Source: Thermodesulfatator atlanticus DSM 21156 (lineage in GTDB: Bacteria; Desulfobacterota; Thermodesulfobacteria; Thermodesulfobacteriales; Thermodesulfatatoraceae). Taken from it: DNA of 39,178 nt. Positions 1 to 7,918 of this stretch are shown here, piece after piece (the stretch's first letter is position 1; every line of letters begins with the position of its first letter). The stretch is from NCBI RefSeq assembly GCF_000421585.1, contig NZ_ATXH01000004.1:87926-127103 (forward strand), read 5' to 3'. The notes below the pieces were generated by a model, which was given only the letters and a program-made list of their open reading frames with translations, did not search any database and was not told where the DNA came from. Both the position numbers and the translations under genes were made by a program.

Positions 1-1504
1 GCTCCTCGGCATGGCTTTTAATTACCTCTGAAAGATGCGTTACGATTACCGTTGAGAGATCAACCACCGTATATCCTGCAAGCTCGGCTTCTTCTTTTTT
101 GTCTTCCGGGATCCAGATAGCAGGAAGCCCGAAAGCCGGCTCTTTGGTGGGAATGCCTTCAAGGCGCTTTGATACCTCTCCGGGATCCATAGCAAGGAGG
201 TGTCCTGGCATAAGCTCTGCCCGGGCAACCTCTACCCCTTTAATCAAAATGACGTATTCGCCAGGCTTTAGTTGCAAATTGTCACGCACATGAAGCGGAG
301 GCACGATGATACCCATTTCCAGAGCAAATTGCCGCCGCATAGTGCGAATGCGCTCAAGAAGATCGCCTCCCTGGGAATCATCTACCAGGGGAATAAGGGC
401 ATAGCCCACTTCAAGCTCAAGAATATCGACCACCAAAAGCTCTTCTACTACTTCTGGGGCCTGAGCTTCTTCGGCTTCTTGTCTCTTAACCTCTTCTTCT
501 TCGATTGCAGAAAGCCCTTGCTGGCTACGGTAAGCCACATAGGCAAGGGCTGCAAAAACAGCCGCAAGCACAGAAAAAGGCATGGTAGGAAGCCCTGGCA
601 AAAGCCCGAAGATAAAAATAATGCCCGCGGCCAAAGCAAGGGCTTCAGGCCGGGTAGCAAACTGCCTGGCAAAGTCTTTACCCATACTGGCTTCTGCCGC
701 CGCACGGCTGATAATGATACCGGCTGAGGTGGAGACGATGAGCGCTGGAATTTGTGAGACAAGGCCATCGCCAATGGTAAGGAGGGTATAGCTCTGAGCT
801 GCTTCACTGAGACTTAGGCCTTTTTGCACCACACCGATAACAAGGCCGCCAATAACGTTGATAGCCATGATAATGAGCCCGGCAATGGCTTCACCGCGGA
901 CGAATTTGCTGGCACCATCCATGGCCCCGTAGAACTCTGCCTCTTTAGCAATTTCTTCGCGGCGTCTCTTGGCCTCGGCCTCGTCAATAAGCCCAGCATT
1001 TAAATCGGCATCAATGGCCATTTGTTTACCAGGCATGGCATCAAGGGTGAAACGCGCCGCCACCTCTGCAATACGCCCGGCACCTTTGGTAATGACCACA
1101 AAGTTGATGATTACCAGGATGGCAAAGACAATGGCTCCCACAACATAATTTCCCCCAACCACGAACTGGCCAAAGCTTTTGATAACGTTTCCTGCCGCCG
1201 TAGGACCTTCGTGGCCGTGAAGCAAAATAAGCCTTGTGCTTGCAACGTTTAATGAAAGTCTGAAAAGGGTGGTTACCAGAAGAAGGGCTGGGAAGGCCGA
1301 AAAATCAAGGGGCTTTTTAATGTACATGGACATAAGGAGAATGAGAAGCGCCATACTAAAGCTGAAAGAGAGCAGAAAATCCATGAGATAACGGGGAAGC
1401 GGAAAGACCATAATGGTCAAAATCCCCACTACCCCCGCGGCTACAGCCAAGTTTGTGCCGTCTAAGCTTAAACCCTTTGGTAATGGAAGTGCTTTCTCTG
1501 CCAT
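1..1504 (-). CDS. flhA: Flagellar export gate protein FlhA (3' part missing)
   Basis: FlhA is the nonameric export-gate protein of the flagellar type III secretion system; its membrane domain forms part of the gate and its cytoplasmic domain docks chaperone-substrate complexes. The frame is open from an ATG at 1504 to the window edge, giving about 501 residues of a family that is usually near 690, so only the end of the cytoplasmic domain is lost. The N-terminal half is a series of hydrophobic segments and includes the FHIPEP-family stretch around [13 protein letters not shown], followed by an acidic linker ([14 protein letters not shown]) and the start of the cytoplasmic domain. The start overlaps the flhB stop as TAATG, so translation is probably coupled. 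It is the last gene of this operon inside the window. Nothing looks broken; the truncation is only the window edge. Confidence 0.95.
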   Translation of the reverse strand, partial: MAEKALPLPKGLSLDGTNLAVAAGVVGILTIMVFPLPRYLMDFLLSFSFSMALLILLMSMYIKKPLDFSAFPALLLVTTLFRLSLNVASTRLILLHGHEGPTAAGNVIKSFGQFVVGGNYVVGAIVFAILVIINFVVITKGAGRIAEVAARFTLDAMPGKQMAIDADLNAGLIDEAEAKRRREEIAKEAEFYGAMDGASKFVRGEAIAGLIIMAINVIGGLVIGVVQKGLSLSEAAQSYTLLTIGDGLVSQIPALIVSTSAGIIISRAAAEASMGKDFARQFATRPEALALAAGIIFIFGLLPGLPTMPFSVLAAVFAALAYVAYRSQQGLSAIEEEEVKRQEAEEAQAPEVVEELLVVDILELEVGYALIPLVDDSQGGDLLERIRTMRRQFALEMGIIVPPLHVRDNLQLKPGEYVILIKGVEVARAELMPGHLLAMDPGEVSKRLEGIPTKEPAFGLPAIWIPEDKKEEAELAGYTVVDLSTVIVTHLSEVIKSHAEE

Positions 1505-2568
1505 TAGTTAACCTTCCCTTTCAAGCGATAAACGTAAGCCAAAACCTCGGCCACAGCTTGATAAAGCTCAGCAGGGATAAAATCCCCTATCTCTACTTCT
1601 TTGTATAAAGCCTGGGCAAGGGGTGGGTTTTCCACCACCGGGACTCCGGCTTCCTCGGCGATTTCTCTTATCTTGAGAGCCACGTGGCCTTCACCCTTGG
1701 CAAGGACTTGAGGTGCAGGCATTTCTTTCAGATCGTACTTAAGGGCCACGGCGTAGTGCACCGGGTTCGTGATGACTACGTCAGCCTTGGGCACTTCTGC
1801 CATCATGCGCTTTTGGGCCATAGCCCGCTGAATCTGGCGAATCTTGCTCTTAACCCAGGGATCACCTTCTGTCTGTTTGAGCTCTTCTTTTAGTTCTTGT
1901 TTGGTCATCTTAAGCTGGCGCCCTGTCTCCCAGCGCTGGAAGAGGAAATCAAGCAACGCAAGCACTGCTAGGGCCAAAAGAGTCTTAAAACAAAGGGCTC
2001 TGGCAAGCAGATAAATTGTGCGTCCGATCTCTTCTGGCTCACAAGTAGCAAGGTTTAACACCAGGTCTTTTTCAGAATTAATAACCAGATACGCCACCAC
2101 ACTAATGAGCACCAGCTTGGCCACAGACTTTAAAAACTCAACCAGAGAAGGCAGTGAAAAAAGTCTTTTAAAACCCTTGATAGGGTCGATTCTTTCTGCT
2201 TTCGGAGAAAGGGCCTCCCAGGCCGCGACCCCTCCCACCTGTAGATAAAGGGACAAAAACGCTAGGGGCAAAAGAATGACCAAAAGTGGCAAAAGCACTT
2301 TGGCACCAAGTTTTATAGCAAGCAGTAAAACGCCGTAAGCGGAGTTTTCGTCAAGATCTCCCCGCGGGAAATACAAAAACTCACGATATATCACCAAAAA
2401 CTGGCTAACCATATAGCTTCCAGCCATCACAAAAGAAAGGATCCCCCCAGAAAGCACTGCCACCGCCGCCACTTCGCGGCTTTTAGCTACCTGACCACGG
2501 CGTCTTGCTTCTTCTCGTCGCCTAGGAGTAGGCTCTTCTGTTTTTTCTTGAAGGCTCTCATCAGGCAC
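1504..2568 (-). CDS. flhB: Flagellar export switch protein FlhB
   Basis: FlhB sits at the base of the flagellar export gate and switches substrate specificity from rod/hook to filament proteins after self-cleavage. The 354-residue length and the opening ([19 protein letters not shown]) are typical, followed by four hydrophobic segments between roughly residues 35 and 210 and a cytoplasmic FlhB-C domain. The autocleavage site reads N268-P269-V270-H271 instead of the usual NPTH; the scissile N-P pair and the His are kept. The start is GTG at 2568, three bases after the fliR TAG; the nearby ATG at 2561 is out of frame. The stop overlaps the flhA start. The assignment is secure; the Thr-to-Val change is real in the DNA (codon GTG). 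Confidence 0.97.
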   Translation of the reverse strand: MPDESLQEKTEEPTPRRREEARRRGQVAKSREVAAVAVLSGGILSFVMAGSYMVSQFLVIYREFLYFPRGDLDENSAYGVLLLAIKLGAKVLLPLLVILLPLAFLSLYLQVGGVAAWEALSPKAERIDPIKGFKRLFSLPSLVEFLKSVAKLVLISVVAYLVINSEKDLVLNLATCEPEEIGRTIYLLARALCFKTLLALAVLALLDFLFQRWETGRQLKMTKQELKEELKQTEGDPWVKSKIRQIQRAMAQKRMMAEVPKADVVITNPVHYAVALKYDLKEMPAPQVLAKGEGHVALKIREIAEEAGVPVVENPPLAQALYKEVEIGDFIPAELYQAVAEVLAYVYRLKGKVN

Positions 2569-2571
2569 AGC

Positions 2572-3360
2572 CTATCCCCCAAAAGCCTTGATAAACCGTG
2601 GCAAAATATTGGCCGCCTCCCGGTAAGACGGCTCAAGCACCATGCCGAAAATTTGAAGAGTCAAACCGAAAAAGAAAAGCCCCACCGCTATGGTAAGTGG
2701 AAAACTCACTATCATAATGTTTATTTGCGGCACAAAACGCGAAACAATTCCCATGGCTATCTGAATCAAAAGAAGAATAGCCAGAGCCGGAGCAAGGACT
2801 TTTACTCCCAGGATGAAAATCTTTTTCCCTTGAAGCGTAAGGAAGAGAAAGACTTTTGCCGGCGTTTTGATCTCTCCTGGCGGAAGGACTTTTAAGCTCT
2901 CTCCCAGGGCCAATAAAAAGTAATGATGCATATCAGTGAGCAAAAAGAGCAGAAGTGCTACCAGATAGGCAAATTGAGCAAGCACTGGCGCCTGAACACC
3001 AGTGGCAGGGTCAAGCACGTTAGCCACGCCAAATCCCATCTGAAAACCAAGAAGCTGGCCGGCAAACTGAACCCCTGCAAAAATAAGACGCACCAAAAAG
3101 GCAAAACATATCCCAAGCGCCGCTTCGTTTAGGGCCAAAAGCCCGTATTCCCAGATTGATCCCGGAAAGATAACGTGGCCCTTCCAGTAAGGAGTAAGCA
3201 CTAAAGAGAGCACCAAAACAAAGGCCGCTTTAACCTGAAGAGGAATCATGCGGCTGCCAAAAACAGGCATGAAAGCCACCAAAAAGCCCACCCTCACCAG
3301 AATGAGGGAAAAGGCCACACTATAACGCAATAGCTCTAGGTAAAATTCCGTGTTGTTCAT
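2572..3360 (-). CDS. fliR: Flagellar export protein FliR
   Basis: FliR is an integral membrane component of the flagellar export gate; in the FliP5-Q4-R1 complex one FliR closes the helical pore. The protein has 262 residues, the expected length, and is hydrophobic throughout, with about six membrane segments and conserved stretches such as PLQVKAAFVLVLSL and the MGFGVANVLDPATG region. The ATG at 3360 overlaps the fliQ stop as ATGA, which fits translational coupling and supports the start. It lies in the usual P-Q-R-flhB-flhA order. No unusual residues noticed. Confidence 0.96.
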   Translation of the reverse strand: MNNTEFYLELLRYSVAFSLILVRVGFLVAFMPVFGSRMIPLQVKAAFVLVLSLVLTPYWKGHVIFPGSIWEYGLLALNEAALGICFAFLVRLIFAGVQFAGQLLGFQMGFGVANVLDPATGVQAPVLAQFAYLVALLLFLLTDMHHYFLLALGESLKVLPPGEIKTPAKVFLFLTLQGKKIFILGVKVLAPALAILLLIQIAMGIVSRFVPQINIMIVSFPLTIAVGLFFFGLTLQIFGMVLEPSYREAANILPRFIKAFGG

Positions 3361-3626
3361 CTAATGTATCCCGGAATCCCTGTGATTATTTGGGCCGTGA
3401 AAGTAAGCATCTTGTGCATAATCCAGGGAAACGCAAAAAGCAGAGCTAAAAGCACCGCTACGATCTTGGGCACAAAGGTAAGGGTCATTTCCTGGATCTG
3501 GGTTACCGCCTGAAAAATGCTGATAATGAGGCCTACGACCAGCCCGGCAAGGAGCATAGGCGCTGAGATAAGAAGCGTCAGCTCTATCGCCTGTCTTGCA
3601 AGTCCTAAGACCATATTCTCTGTCAT
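3357..3626 (-). CDS. fliQ: Flagellar export protein FliQ
   Basis: FliQ is a small two-helix membrane protein that wraps around FliP and FliR in the export gate. The 89-residue product has the family length and two long hydrophobic segments (about residues 15-38 and 50-75), with the characteristic ISIFQAVTQIQEMTLTF-type loop and the KIVAVLLALLFAFPWI segment. A good ribosome-binding sequence (GGAGGAAAAA) precedes the ATG at 3626. The start lies 9 bases after the fliP stop and the stop overlaps the fliR start by four bases. Confidence 0.96.
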   Translation of the reverse strand: MTENMVLGLARQAIELTLLISAPMLLAGLVVGLIISIFQAVTQIQEMTLTFVPKIVAVLLALLFAFPWIMHKMLTFTAQIITGIPGYIR

Positions 3627-3635
3627 TTTTTCCTC

Positions 3636-4376
3636 CTACCCAAAACTCCGAACCAAAGACCCCACCAGGAGATGCCAGCCGTCAACCAAGACGAAGAGCA
3701 AAACCTTAATGGGAAGTGAAATCATAATAGGGGGTAGCATCATCATTCCCATAGACAGGAGAACGCTTGCCACCACCATGTCGATAATCAAAAAGGGTAT
3801 GTAAAGGAGAAAGCCGATCTCAAAGGCCGTGCGCAACTCACTTATCATGAAAGCCGGAATCAGCGTGAGGGTGCTTACGTCTTCTTTGTTTTCAGGACGC
3901 GGCTCACCAGAGAGTTTTATCATAAGGGCCAAATCTTTTTCGCGGGTGTTTTTGAACATGAACTCCCGAAAGGGTGAAAGCGCATCTTTGAAGAACTCTT
4001 CATCGCTTAGCTCTCCAGCAAGATAGGGGGAAACCGCCTGGTTATAGACCTTATGAAAAACTGGGCTCATAATGTAAAAGGTAAGAAAAAGTGCCAAGGC
4101 AATGAGCACCTGGTTAGGTGGTGTCTGCTGGGTTCCAAGGGCGTGGCGCAGCAGGGAGAAAACTATCACCAGCCTGGTAAAAGAAGTAAGCATGAGTAAA
4201 AGGGCCGGAGCAACCGAAAGAATGGTTAACAAAAGAAGGATCTGAAGCACGGTGGCCATTTGCTCAGGCCCTTTGGCCTGCTCAAGCCCAAAGCGCACCG
4301 TGGGAAGTGTTACGGCGAACACCAAGCCTGGAGCAAAAATGTTTAGCAAGAAAGAAATACTAACTATTTTTTTCAT
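3636..4376 (-). CDS. fliP: Flagellar export protein FliP
   Basis: FliP forms the pentameric core of the flagellar export gate. I take the start at ATG 4376 (246 residues) rather than an in-frame start 33 bases upstream, because GGTGGAG lies just ahead of 4376 and the protein then begins with a normal cleavable signal peptide (MKKIVSISFLLNIFAPGLVFA). The signature LTSFTRLVIVFSLLRHALGTQ is intact, followed by TPPNQVLIALALFLTF, the periplasmic insertion, and C-terminal membrane segments. The gene start lies inside the end of fliO (17-base overlap). Confidence 0.96.
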   Translation of the reverse strand: MKKIVSISFLLNIFAPGLVFAVTLPTVRFGLEQAKGPEQMATVLQILLLLTILSVAPALLLMLTSFTRLVIVFSLLRHALGTQQTPPNQVLIALALFLTFYIMSPVFHKVYNQAVSPYLAGELSDEEFFKDALSPFREFMFKNTREKDLALMIKLSGEPRPENKEDVSTLTLIPAFMISELRTAFEIGFLLYIPFLIIDMVVASVLLSMGMMMLPPIMISLPIKVLLFVLVDGWHLLVGSLVRSFG

Positions 4377-4626
4377 TTTTGCTCCACCTATGAATAAGCC
4401 TTGGGCCACCCTCCCCTAGCCCAAGAAGCATCTTTTCGCCAAAGACTTCTATCAAGGCCAGCTGTGCCTTGTGAGTCAACGCCCGGTAGGCAATGACTTT
4501 TATCTCCTCTGAAGAGTTACCCCGGGAAACCTTAAGCCTGCGCACTCCCCAAAGGCAGGCCACCAGCACTGCGCAGAGCAGAAAAACCATCCCCAGCACT
4601 TGAAAATAAGCGCCTAGTTCTGTCAT
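4360..4626 (-). CDS. fliO: Flagellar protein FliO
   Basis: FliO helps assemble the FliP pentamer of the export gate and is not part of the finished apparatus. This is an 88-residue protein with one N-terminal membrane segment (about residues 8-28) followed by a short basic cytoplasmic domain (KVIAYRALTHKAQLALIEVFGEKMLLGLGEGG), the usual FliO design. Sequence conservation in the family is low, so the call rests on domain pattern and on position between fliN and fliP. It overlaps the fliN stop as ATGA at 4623-4626 and overlaps fliP by 17 bases. Confidence 0.88.
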   Translation of the reverse strand: MTELGAYFQVLGMVFLLCAVLVACLWGVRRLKVSRGNSSEEIKVIAYRALTHKAQLALIEVFGEKMLLGLGEGGPRLIHRWSKNEKNS

Positions 4627-5177
4627 GATCCCAACTGCCTCACGCGTTCTTGCGGTGAAATAATCTCAGTGAGACGCACGGCAAAGCGGTCGTTTACCAC
4701 CACCACCTCGCCTCGTGCCATAAGGCGTTTGTTTACGTAAATTTCAGCAGGCTCTCCTGCAAGTTTGTTAAGCTCGATGATGGAACCCTGAGAGAGTTTC
4801 AACAAATCGTTGATAATCATTTTGGTGCGGCCAATTTCAACAGAAATCTCAAGGGGGATATCGAGGATAAAGTCAAGGCTTGGGTGCCCCTCAGTTCCAT
4901 TTCCTCCTGGGCGAAACTCTTCAAACTGAGGCTCTGAGGCCTGAGGGGGCTCTTTCTTAGATTCCTCCTGAGGGGCTTCAGGCTGGGCAGATTCTTGCTG
5001 TTTGGCCTCCTGTAAGGCTTCCTCCCACTGAGCCAGGAGATCCGCCTCGGCATCTCCTACGTCAACTTCTGAAGAAGCATCAGCTTCTTTGGCGGCGTCT
5101 TCTTTAGGCTCTTCTTTGGGAGCGTCTTCCTGGTTTAAAAGGGCATCAATGTCATCTTGCCTGAGTTCATCAGACAT
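4623..5177 (-). CDS. fliN: Flagellar C-ring protein FliN with FliM-like N-terminal motif
   Basis: FliN is the most abundant C-ring (switch) protein and also docks the export ATPase complex. The C-terminal SpoA domain (about residues 100-180: DIPLEISVEIGRTKMIINDL ... RLMARGEVVVVNDRFAVRLT) is complete. Ahead of it lies a low-complexity, Glu/Ala/Lys/Gln-rich linker of about 80 residues, making the protein 184 residues against the usual 110-140. Residues 4-14 (ELRQDDIDALL) closely match the CheY-binding peptide at the start of the neighbouring FliM (ILSQDEIDALL). Such a motif is known in the Bacillus FliY protein, so this FliN may bind CheY-P as well; that is inference. The start is 3 bases after the fliM stop. 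Confidence 0.94.
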   Translation of the reverse strand: MSDELRQDDIDALLNQEDAPKEEPKEDAAKEADASSEVDVGDAEADLLAQWEEALQEAKQQESAQPEAPQEESKKEPPQASEPQFEEFRPGGNGTEGHPSLDFILDIPLEISVEIGRTKMIINDLLKLSQGSIIELNKLAGEPAEIYVNKRLMARGEVVVVNDRFAVRLTEIISPQERVRQLGS

Positions 5178-5180
5178 AAG

Positions 5181-6158
5181 CTACTCCTCTTTGATAAAAT
5201 CAATAACGCGCAAGGCTTTACGGCCCCGGTAAACACCAAGCTCTGCCAGCATCTTTCTGATGCCTTCGATATAAACTGGAAGGGGTTCATCAATCTTGGC
5301 ATCAAGCTCGATGATGTCGCCCTCGGAGAGATCAAGTAGTTCGCGCCCAGAGACCTCGGCTCCACCCAAAGGCACTAGCAGTTCCACCGCCACCGAACGG
5401 ATGATCTCTTCGAGCTGCTGGCGCCAGTAGGGATCTGCGTCTTCGTCGCTCTGAAAAGGCGAGTAAAGCTTGGCTTTAACAGGCTGAAGCGTACCAAGAC
5501 CATAGCAAATAAGGACTTCGCCTTTTAAGTCTTCAAGCTCAAGGTTAAAGGTGCACACCACCACGGTTTCATCAGGCTGCATCACCCTGGCAAACTGGGG
5601 GTTAATTTCGCTGCGCACGTATTGGGGTTTTACCGGGTGGATGCCGCGCCAGGCCTTTTCCAGCTCCTGAAGAGCAGCCTCCACCACACGCTTGATAAGC
5701 CTCTGTTCAATAATGGTGAACTCGCGGCCTTCTACGCGGGTCATCCGACGGCCGCTTCCCCCAAGGAATCTTTCCACAAAGGCAAAAACCAGACGGCTTT
5801 CAAAATTAAAAAGGCATTGCCCCCTAAGCGGCTCAAGCTTAAAAAGATGAAGGGAAGCAGGCACGGGAATGCGGTTCAAAAAATCCTTAAAACGCTCTAA
5901 CTTGATAGGAAGGGCTACGATATCAACCACCTCACGTAAAAGAGAAGAAAGGGTGCTGCGAAAGCCTCTGGCAAAATAATCGTTTACCACCTCAAGCCCT
6001 GGCATCTTGAGCCGGGCTGAGACGGTATAGTTTCTGAAATCAAAGGGACGAACGTCCTCCTCGCTATAAGCAGGCTCCTCAGGGGTGGTATCCACCGCCC
6101 CTTCGTCAATCCCGCTTAAAAGGGCATCGATTTCGTCCTGTGAGAGGATCTCACTCAT
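5181..6158 (-). CDS. fliM: Flagellar motor switch protein FliM
   Basis: FliM is the C-ring protein that binds phosphorylated CheY and turns it into a change of rotation. The 325-residue protein starts with the CheY-binding peptide (MSEILSQDEIDALLSG), followed by the CheC-like middle domain (about 45-230; GGSGRRMTRVEGREFTIIE) and a C-terminal SpoA domain (about 245-320; LLDLSEGDIIELDAKIDEPL). The ATG at 6158 overlaps the fliL stop as TAATG, supporting the start and coupled translation. Order fliL-fliM-fliN matches many proteobacteria. Confidence 0.97.
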   Translation of the reverse strand: MSEILSQDEIDALLSGIDEGAVDTTPEEPAYSEEDVRPFDFRNYTVSARLKMPGLEVVNDYFARGFRSTLSSLLREVVDIVALPIKLERFKDFLNRIPVPASLHLFKLEPLRGQCLFNFESRLVFAFVERFLGGSGRRMTRVEGREFTIIEQRLIKRVVEAALQELEKAWRGIHPVKPQYVRSEINPQFARVMQPDETVVVCTFNLELEDLKGEVLICYGLGTLQPVKAKLYSPFQSDEDADPYWRQQLEEIIRSVAVELLVPLGGAEVSGRELLDLSEGDIIELDAKIDEPLPVYIEGIRKMLAELGVYRGRKALRVIDFIKEE

Positions 6159-6646
6159 TACTGCACCACAAACTGTGTGAAATAAATGTTTTTTACGGTA
6201 TTAGGCCCAAGGAGATCATTAAGCTTACGTATGAGCTCAAGACGCAGCTCAAGTTTTCCTTCAGGAGAAAGGACTTCTTCTACGGTTTTGCTAGAAAGAA
6301 CCATAATAATGGCGTCGTTTATTTGAGGGATACGATCGTTTGCCAGCTGATAGGCCTTGTCATTGCGAAACTCAAGGGTGATTTTCGCGCGCAAATAGCG
6401 GTGCCCCGTAGGATCTGCAAGATTCACTACAAAAGGATCAAGTTGTAGAAAGGGGCCAACTTCTGGCTCTGGTGGTTCGGGGGCCGGTTGCTCTTCGGGA
6501 GGGGGGCTGCTTTTGGCAAAAAGCAAAAAATAAGCACCGGCCCCACCACCGGCGAGAAGTAAGACACCCAGAATAATAAAAATTAAAAACTTCTTGCCGC
6601 CCTTTTTCTCTTCGCCTTCTTTGGCCTTTTTGTCTTTTTCTGCCAT
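6158..6646 (-). CDS. fliL: Flagellar basal body-associated protein FliL
   Basis: FliL surrounds the stator units around the flagellar motor in the inner membrane and supports torque. The start at ATG 6646 is chosen because a strong ribosome-binding site (GAGGAGG) precedes it, giving 162 residues; an upstream in-frame ATG would add an unlikely hydrophobic leader and has no such site. The protein has a Lys/Glu-rich cytoplasmic tail (residues 1-22), one membrane helix (about 23-45), a Pro/Glu-rich linker and the stomatin-like FliL periplasmic domain (FVVNLADPTGHRYLRAKITL). It is first in the fliL-flhA operon and sits directly behind a sigma-54 promoter. Confidence 0.94.
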   Translation of the reverse strand: MAEKDKKAKEGEEKKGGKKFLIFIILGVLLLAGGGAGAYFLLFAKSSPPPEEQPAPEPPEPEVGPFLQLDPFVVNLADPTGHRYLRAKITLEFRNDKAYQLANDRIPQINDAIIMVLSSKTVEEVLSPEGKLELRLELIRKLNDLLGPNTVKNIYFTQFVVQ

Positions 6647-6671
6647 GAGAACCTCCTCGCAAAAAAAACTT

Positions 6672-6687
6672 TGCAAAGCAAGTGCCA
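6672..6687 (-). promoter_or_regulatory. Sigma-54 (RpoN) -24/-12 promoter of the fliL operon
   Basis: Reading the minus strand, TGGCAC (6687-6682), five bases, then TTGCA (6676-6672) matches the RpoN consensus TGGCAC-N5-TTGCA exactly, with the required 12-base GG-to-GC spacing. Transcription would start near 6661, about 14 bases before the fliL ATG, with the GAGGAGG ribosome-binding site inside that short leader. Flagellar operons under sigma-54 and an enhancer-binding activator are well known; no activator gene is in the window. Confidence 0.8.
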
Positions 6688-6764
6688 AAAAAAGAAAAGA
6701 CCGGAAACCTAAGATGTACAAAGGTTTTAGGACAAGAGAAATAAGAAAACAGCCAGAACTAGCG

Positions 6765-7280
6765 TCAATCTATTGACAAAGCGCCTTCAAGGGAAAGTAG
6801 CTTCTTTTTGACTTGAAGGCCGGCACTAAAGCCCCCAAGGCCTTTTTCACTGACAATGCGATGGCATGGGAAAAAAATAGGAAGGGGATTGCGGGCAAGT
6901 GCTCCCCCCACCGCCCGGCAGGCTTTTGGTTTCCCTATTTTTTGGGCAAGCCAGGAATAAGTGCGCACCTCGCCGTAAGGGATTTCTAAAAGCGTTTGCC
7001 AAACCTCTTTTTCAAACTTAGTTCCCAAAAGAAAAACCGGATACCGGGGCTTTTTATGCTTGCCTTCTAGGTAAAGGGAAAGTTCCACATTAAGGCCCTC
7101 GGTAAAGCCCTCAGGCGGGGTGTCAAAATCCTCAACAGGGCAAATTTTTCTCAGACGTTTTAGAAAATGAAGGCCAGGTTTCCCCCCAAAACAAAGATGC
7201 CAAAGCCTTCCTTTTTCGTCCCAAATAGCGGTAAAAGAGAACTCAGCAAGCTCAAAAGTCTTGCTGAAAAAATGCATCAT
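6765..7280 (-). CDS. ogt: Methylated-DNA--protein-cysteine methyltransferase
   Basis: This suicide enzyme removes alkyl groups from O6-alkylguanine (and O4-alkylthymine) by transfer to its own cysteine, acting in the cytoplasm on DNA. The active site reads FFPCHRIVS with Cys139; the helix-turn-helix recognition segment YSWLAQKIGKPKACRAVGGALARNP precedes it, with the Arg-finger Arg130 and the Asn131 hinge. Length (171 residues) is normal for Ogt; the N-terminal domain is short and variable, and there is no Ada regulatory domain. The ATG at 7280 overlaps the stop of the precorrin-2 dehydrogenase gene as ATGA, so the two are co-translated although functionally unrelated. Between its stop and fliL lie about 120 bases carrying the sigma-54 promoter. 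Confidence 0.95.
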   Translation of the reverse strand: MMHFFSKTFELAEFSFTAIWDEKGRLWHLCFGGKPGLHFLKRLRKICPVEDFDTPPEGFTEGLNVELSLYLEGKHKKPRYPVFLLGTKFEKEVWQTLLEIPYGEVRTYSWLAQKIGKPKACRAVGGALARNPLPIFFPCHRIVSEKGLGGFSAGLQVKKKLLSLEGALSID

Positions 7281-7918
7281 TCCTCAAAAGGAAGGTCAAA
7301 AGTTTCAGCCAAAGATTTGACATGATGGCGCTCACCACGTTTAAGCCAAAGAGGGACCGGGGCAAGGACTAGGTGTTCAAAAATCCGACGCCTTTCTTCT
7401 TCGCTAAGATCCCGGGCAAGGATTTCCTCACGCCATTTGGCCATGAGCTCAAGGTATTCTTCGTATTCCGGGCCAAATTCCTGTTCTAATTGTTCCCGTA
7501 AGCGGCGTGCCAGCGCAGGACTTGCCCCAGAGGTGGAAATAGCAAGCTGGAGCCTTCCTCTTTTAACCAAAGAAGGCACTATAAAAGAGCAAAGCCTGGG
7601 CTTATCAACTACGTTGCAAAAGATCCCGAGCTCTTCTGCTTCGGAAAACACTTCTTCCTGGACCTTGGGATCGTCAGTGGCAGCATATACCAGCACAGCC
7701 CCTTTGAGGTCACCTTTCTGGTAAGGGCGTTTAAGAAGCTCAACCCGGCCCTCTTCAGCCATCTTGGCTATTTCGTCTATTACATGGGGGGCAATAACAC
7801 GCACCCGGGCACCAGCCTCAAGAAGGCTTTTTATTTTGCGACAAGCTACCTTTCCGCCTCCAACCACCACACAAGTTTTTTGCTCAATCTTAAGAAAGAT
7901 GGGATAATATTTGGCCAT
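7277..7918 (-). CDS. Precorrin-2 dehydrogenase / sirohydrochlorin ferrochelatase (CysG N-terminal type)
   Basis: The enzyme oxidises precorrin-2 to sirohydrochlorin with NAD+ and in some members inserts iron to give siroheme, the cofactor of sulfite reductase and the entry to the alternative heme route. Of 213 residues, the first 110 form a Rossmann domain with VVVGGGKVACRKIKSLLEAGA; NVVDKPRLCSFIVPS carries the conserved Asp, and LAISTSGASPALARRLR is the family signature. No methyltransferase domain follows, so this is the Met8p/SirC-like short form. The start at ATG 7918 is chosen because GGAGGT precedes it by a suitable distance and the protein then begins at the usual YYPIFLKI. That ribosome-binding site lies inside the divergent deoC-rnhA coding sequence, and the two start codons overlap in CATG. 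Confidence 0.93.
   Translation of the reverse strand: MAKYYPIFLKIEQKTCVVVGGGKVACRKIKSLLEAGARVRVIAPHVIDEIAKMAEEGRVELLKRPYQKGDLKGAVLVYAATDDPKVQEEVFSEAEELGIFCNVVDKPRLCSFIVPSLVKRGRLQLAISTSGASPALARRLREQLEQEFGPEYEEYLELMAKWREEILARDLSEEERRRIFEHLVLAPVPLWLKRGERHHVKSLAETFDLPFEE
7880..7908 (+). promoter_or_regulatory. Extended -10 promoter predicting a leaderless deoC-rnhA mRNA
   Basis: TTGCTC (7880-7885), a 17-base spacer and GATAAT (7903-7908) with a TGG extension directly upstream (7900-7902) form a good sigma-70-type promoter. The last base of the -10 box is 8 bases before the ATG at 7917, so transcription should begin at or within a base or two of the start codon. No ribosome-binding sequence precedes that ATG, which agrees with leaderless translation. 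The promoter lies within the coding sequence of the divergent precorrin-2 dehydrogenase. Confidence 0.65.

Noticed and set aside
448-807. 119-codon minus-strand frame overlapping flhA
   Set aside because: Lies in another frame of the real flhA coding sequence, which is open from 1504 to the window edge.
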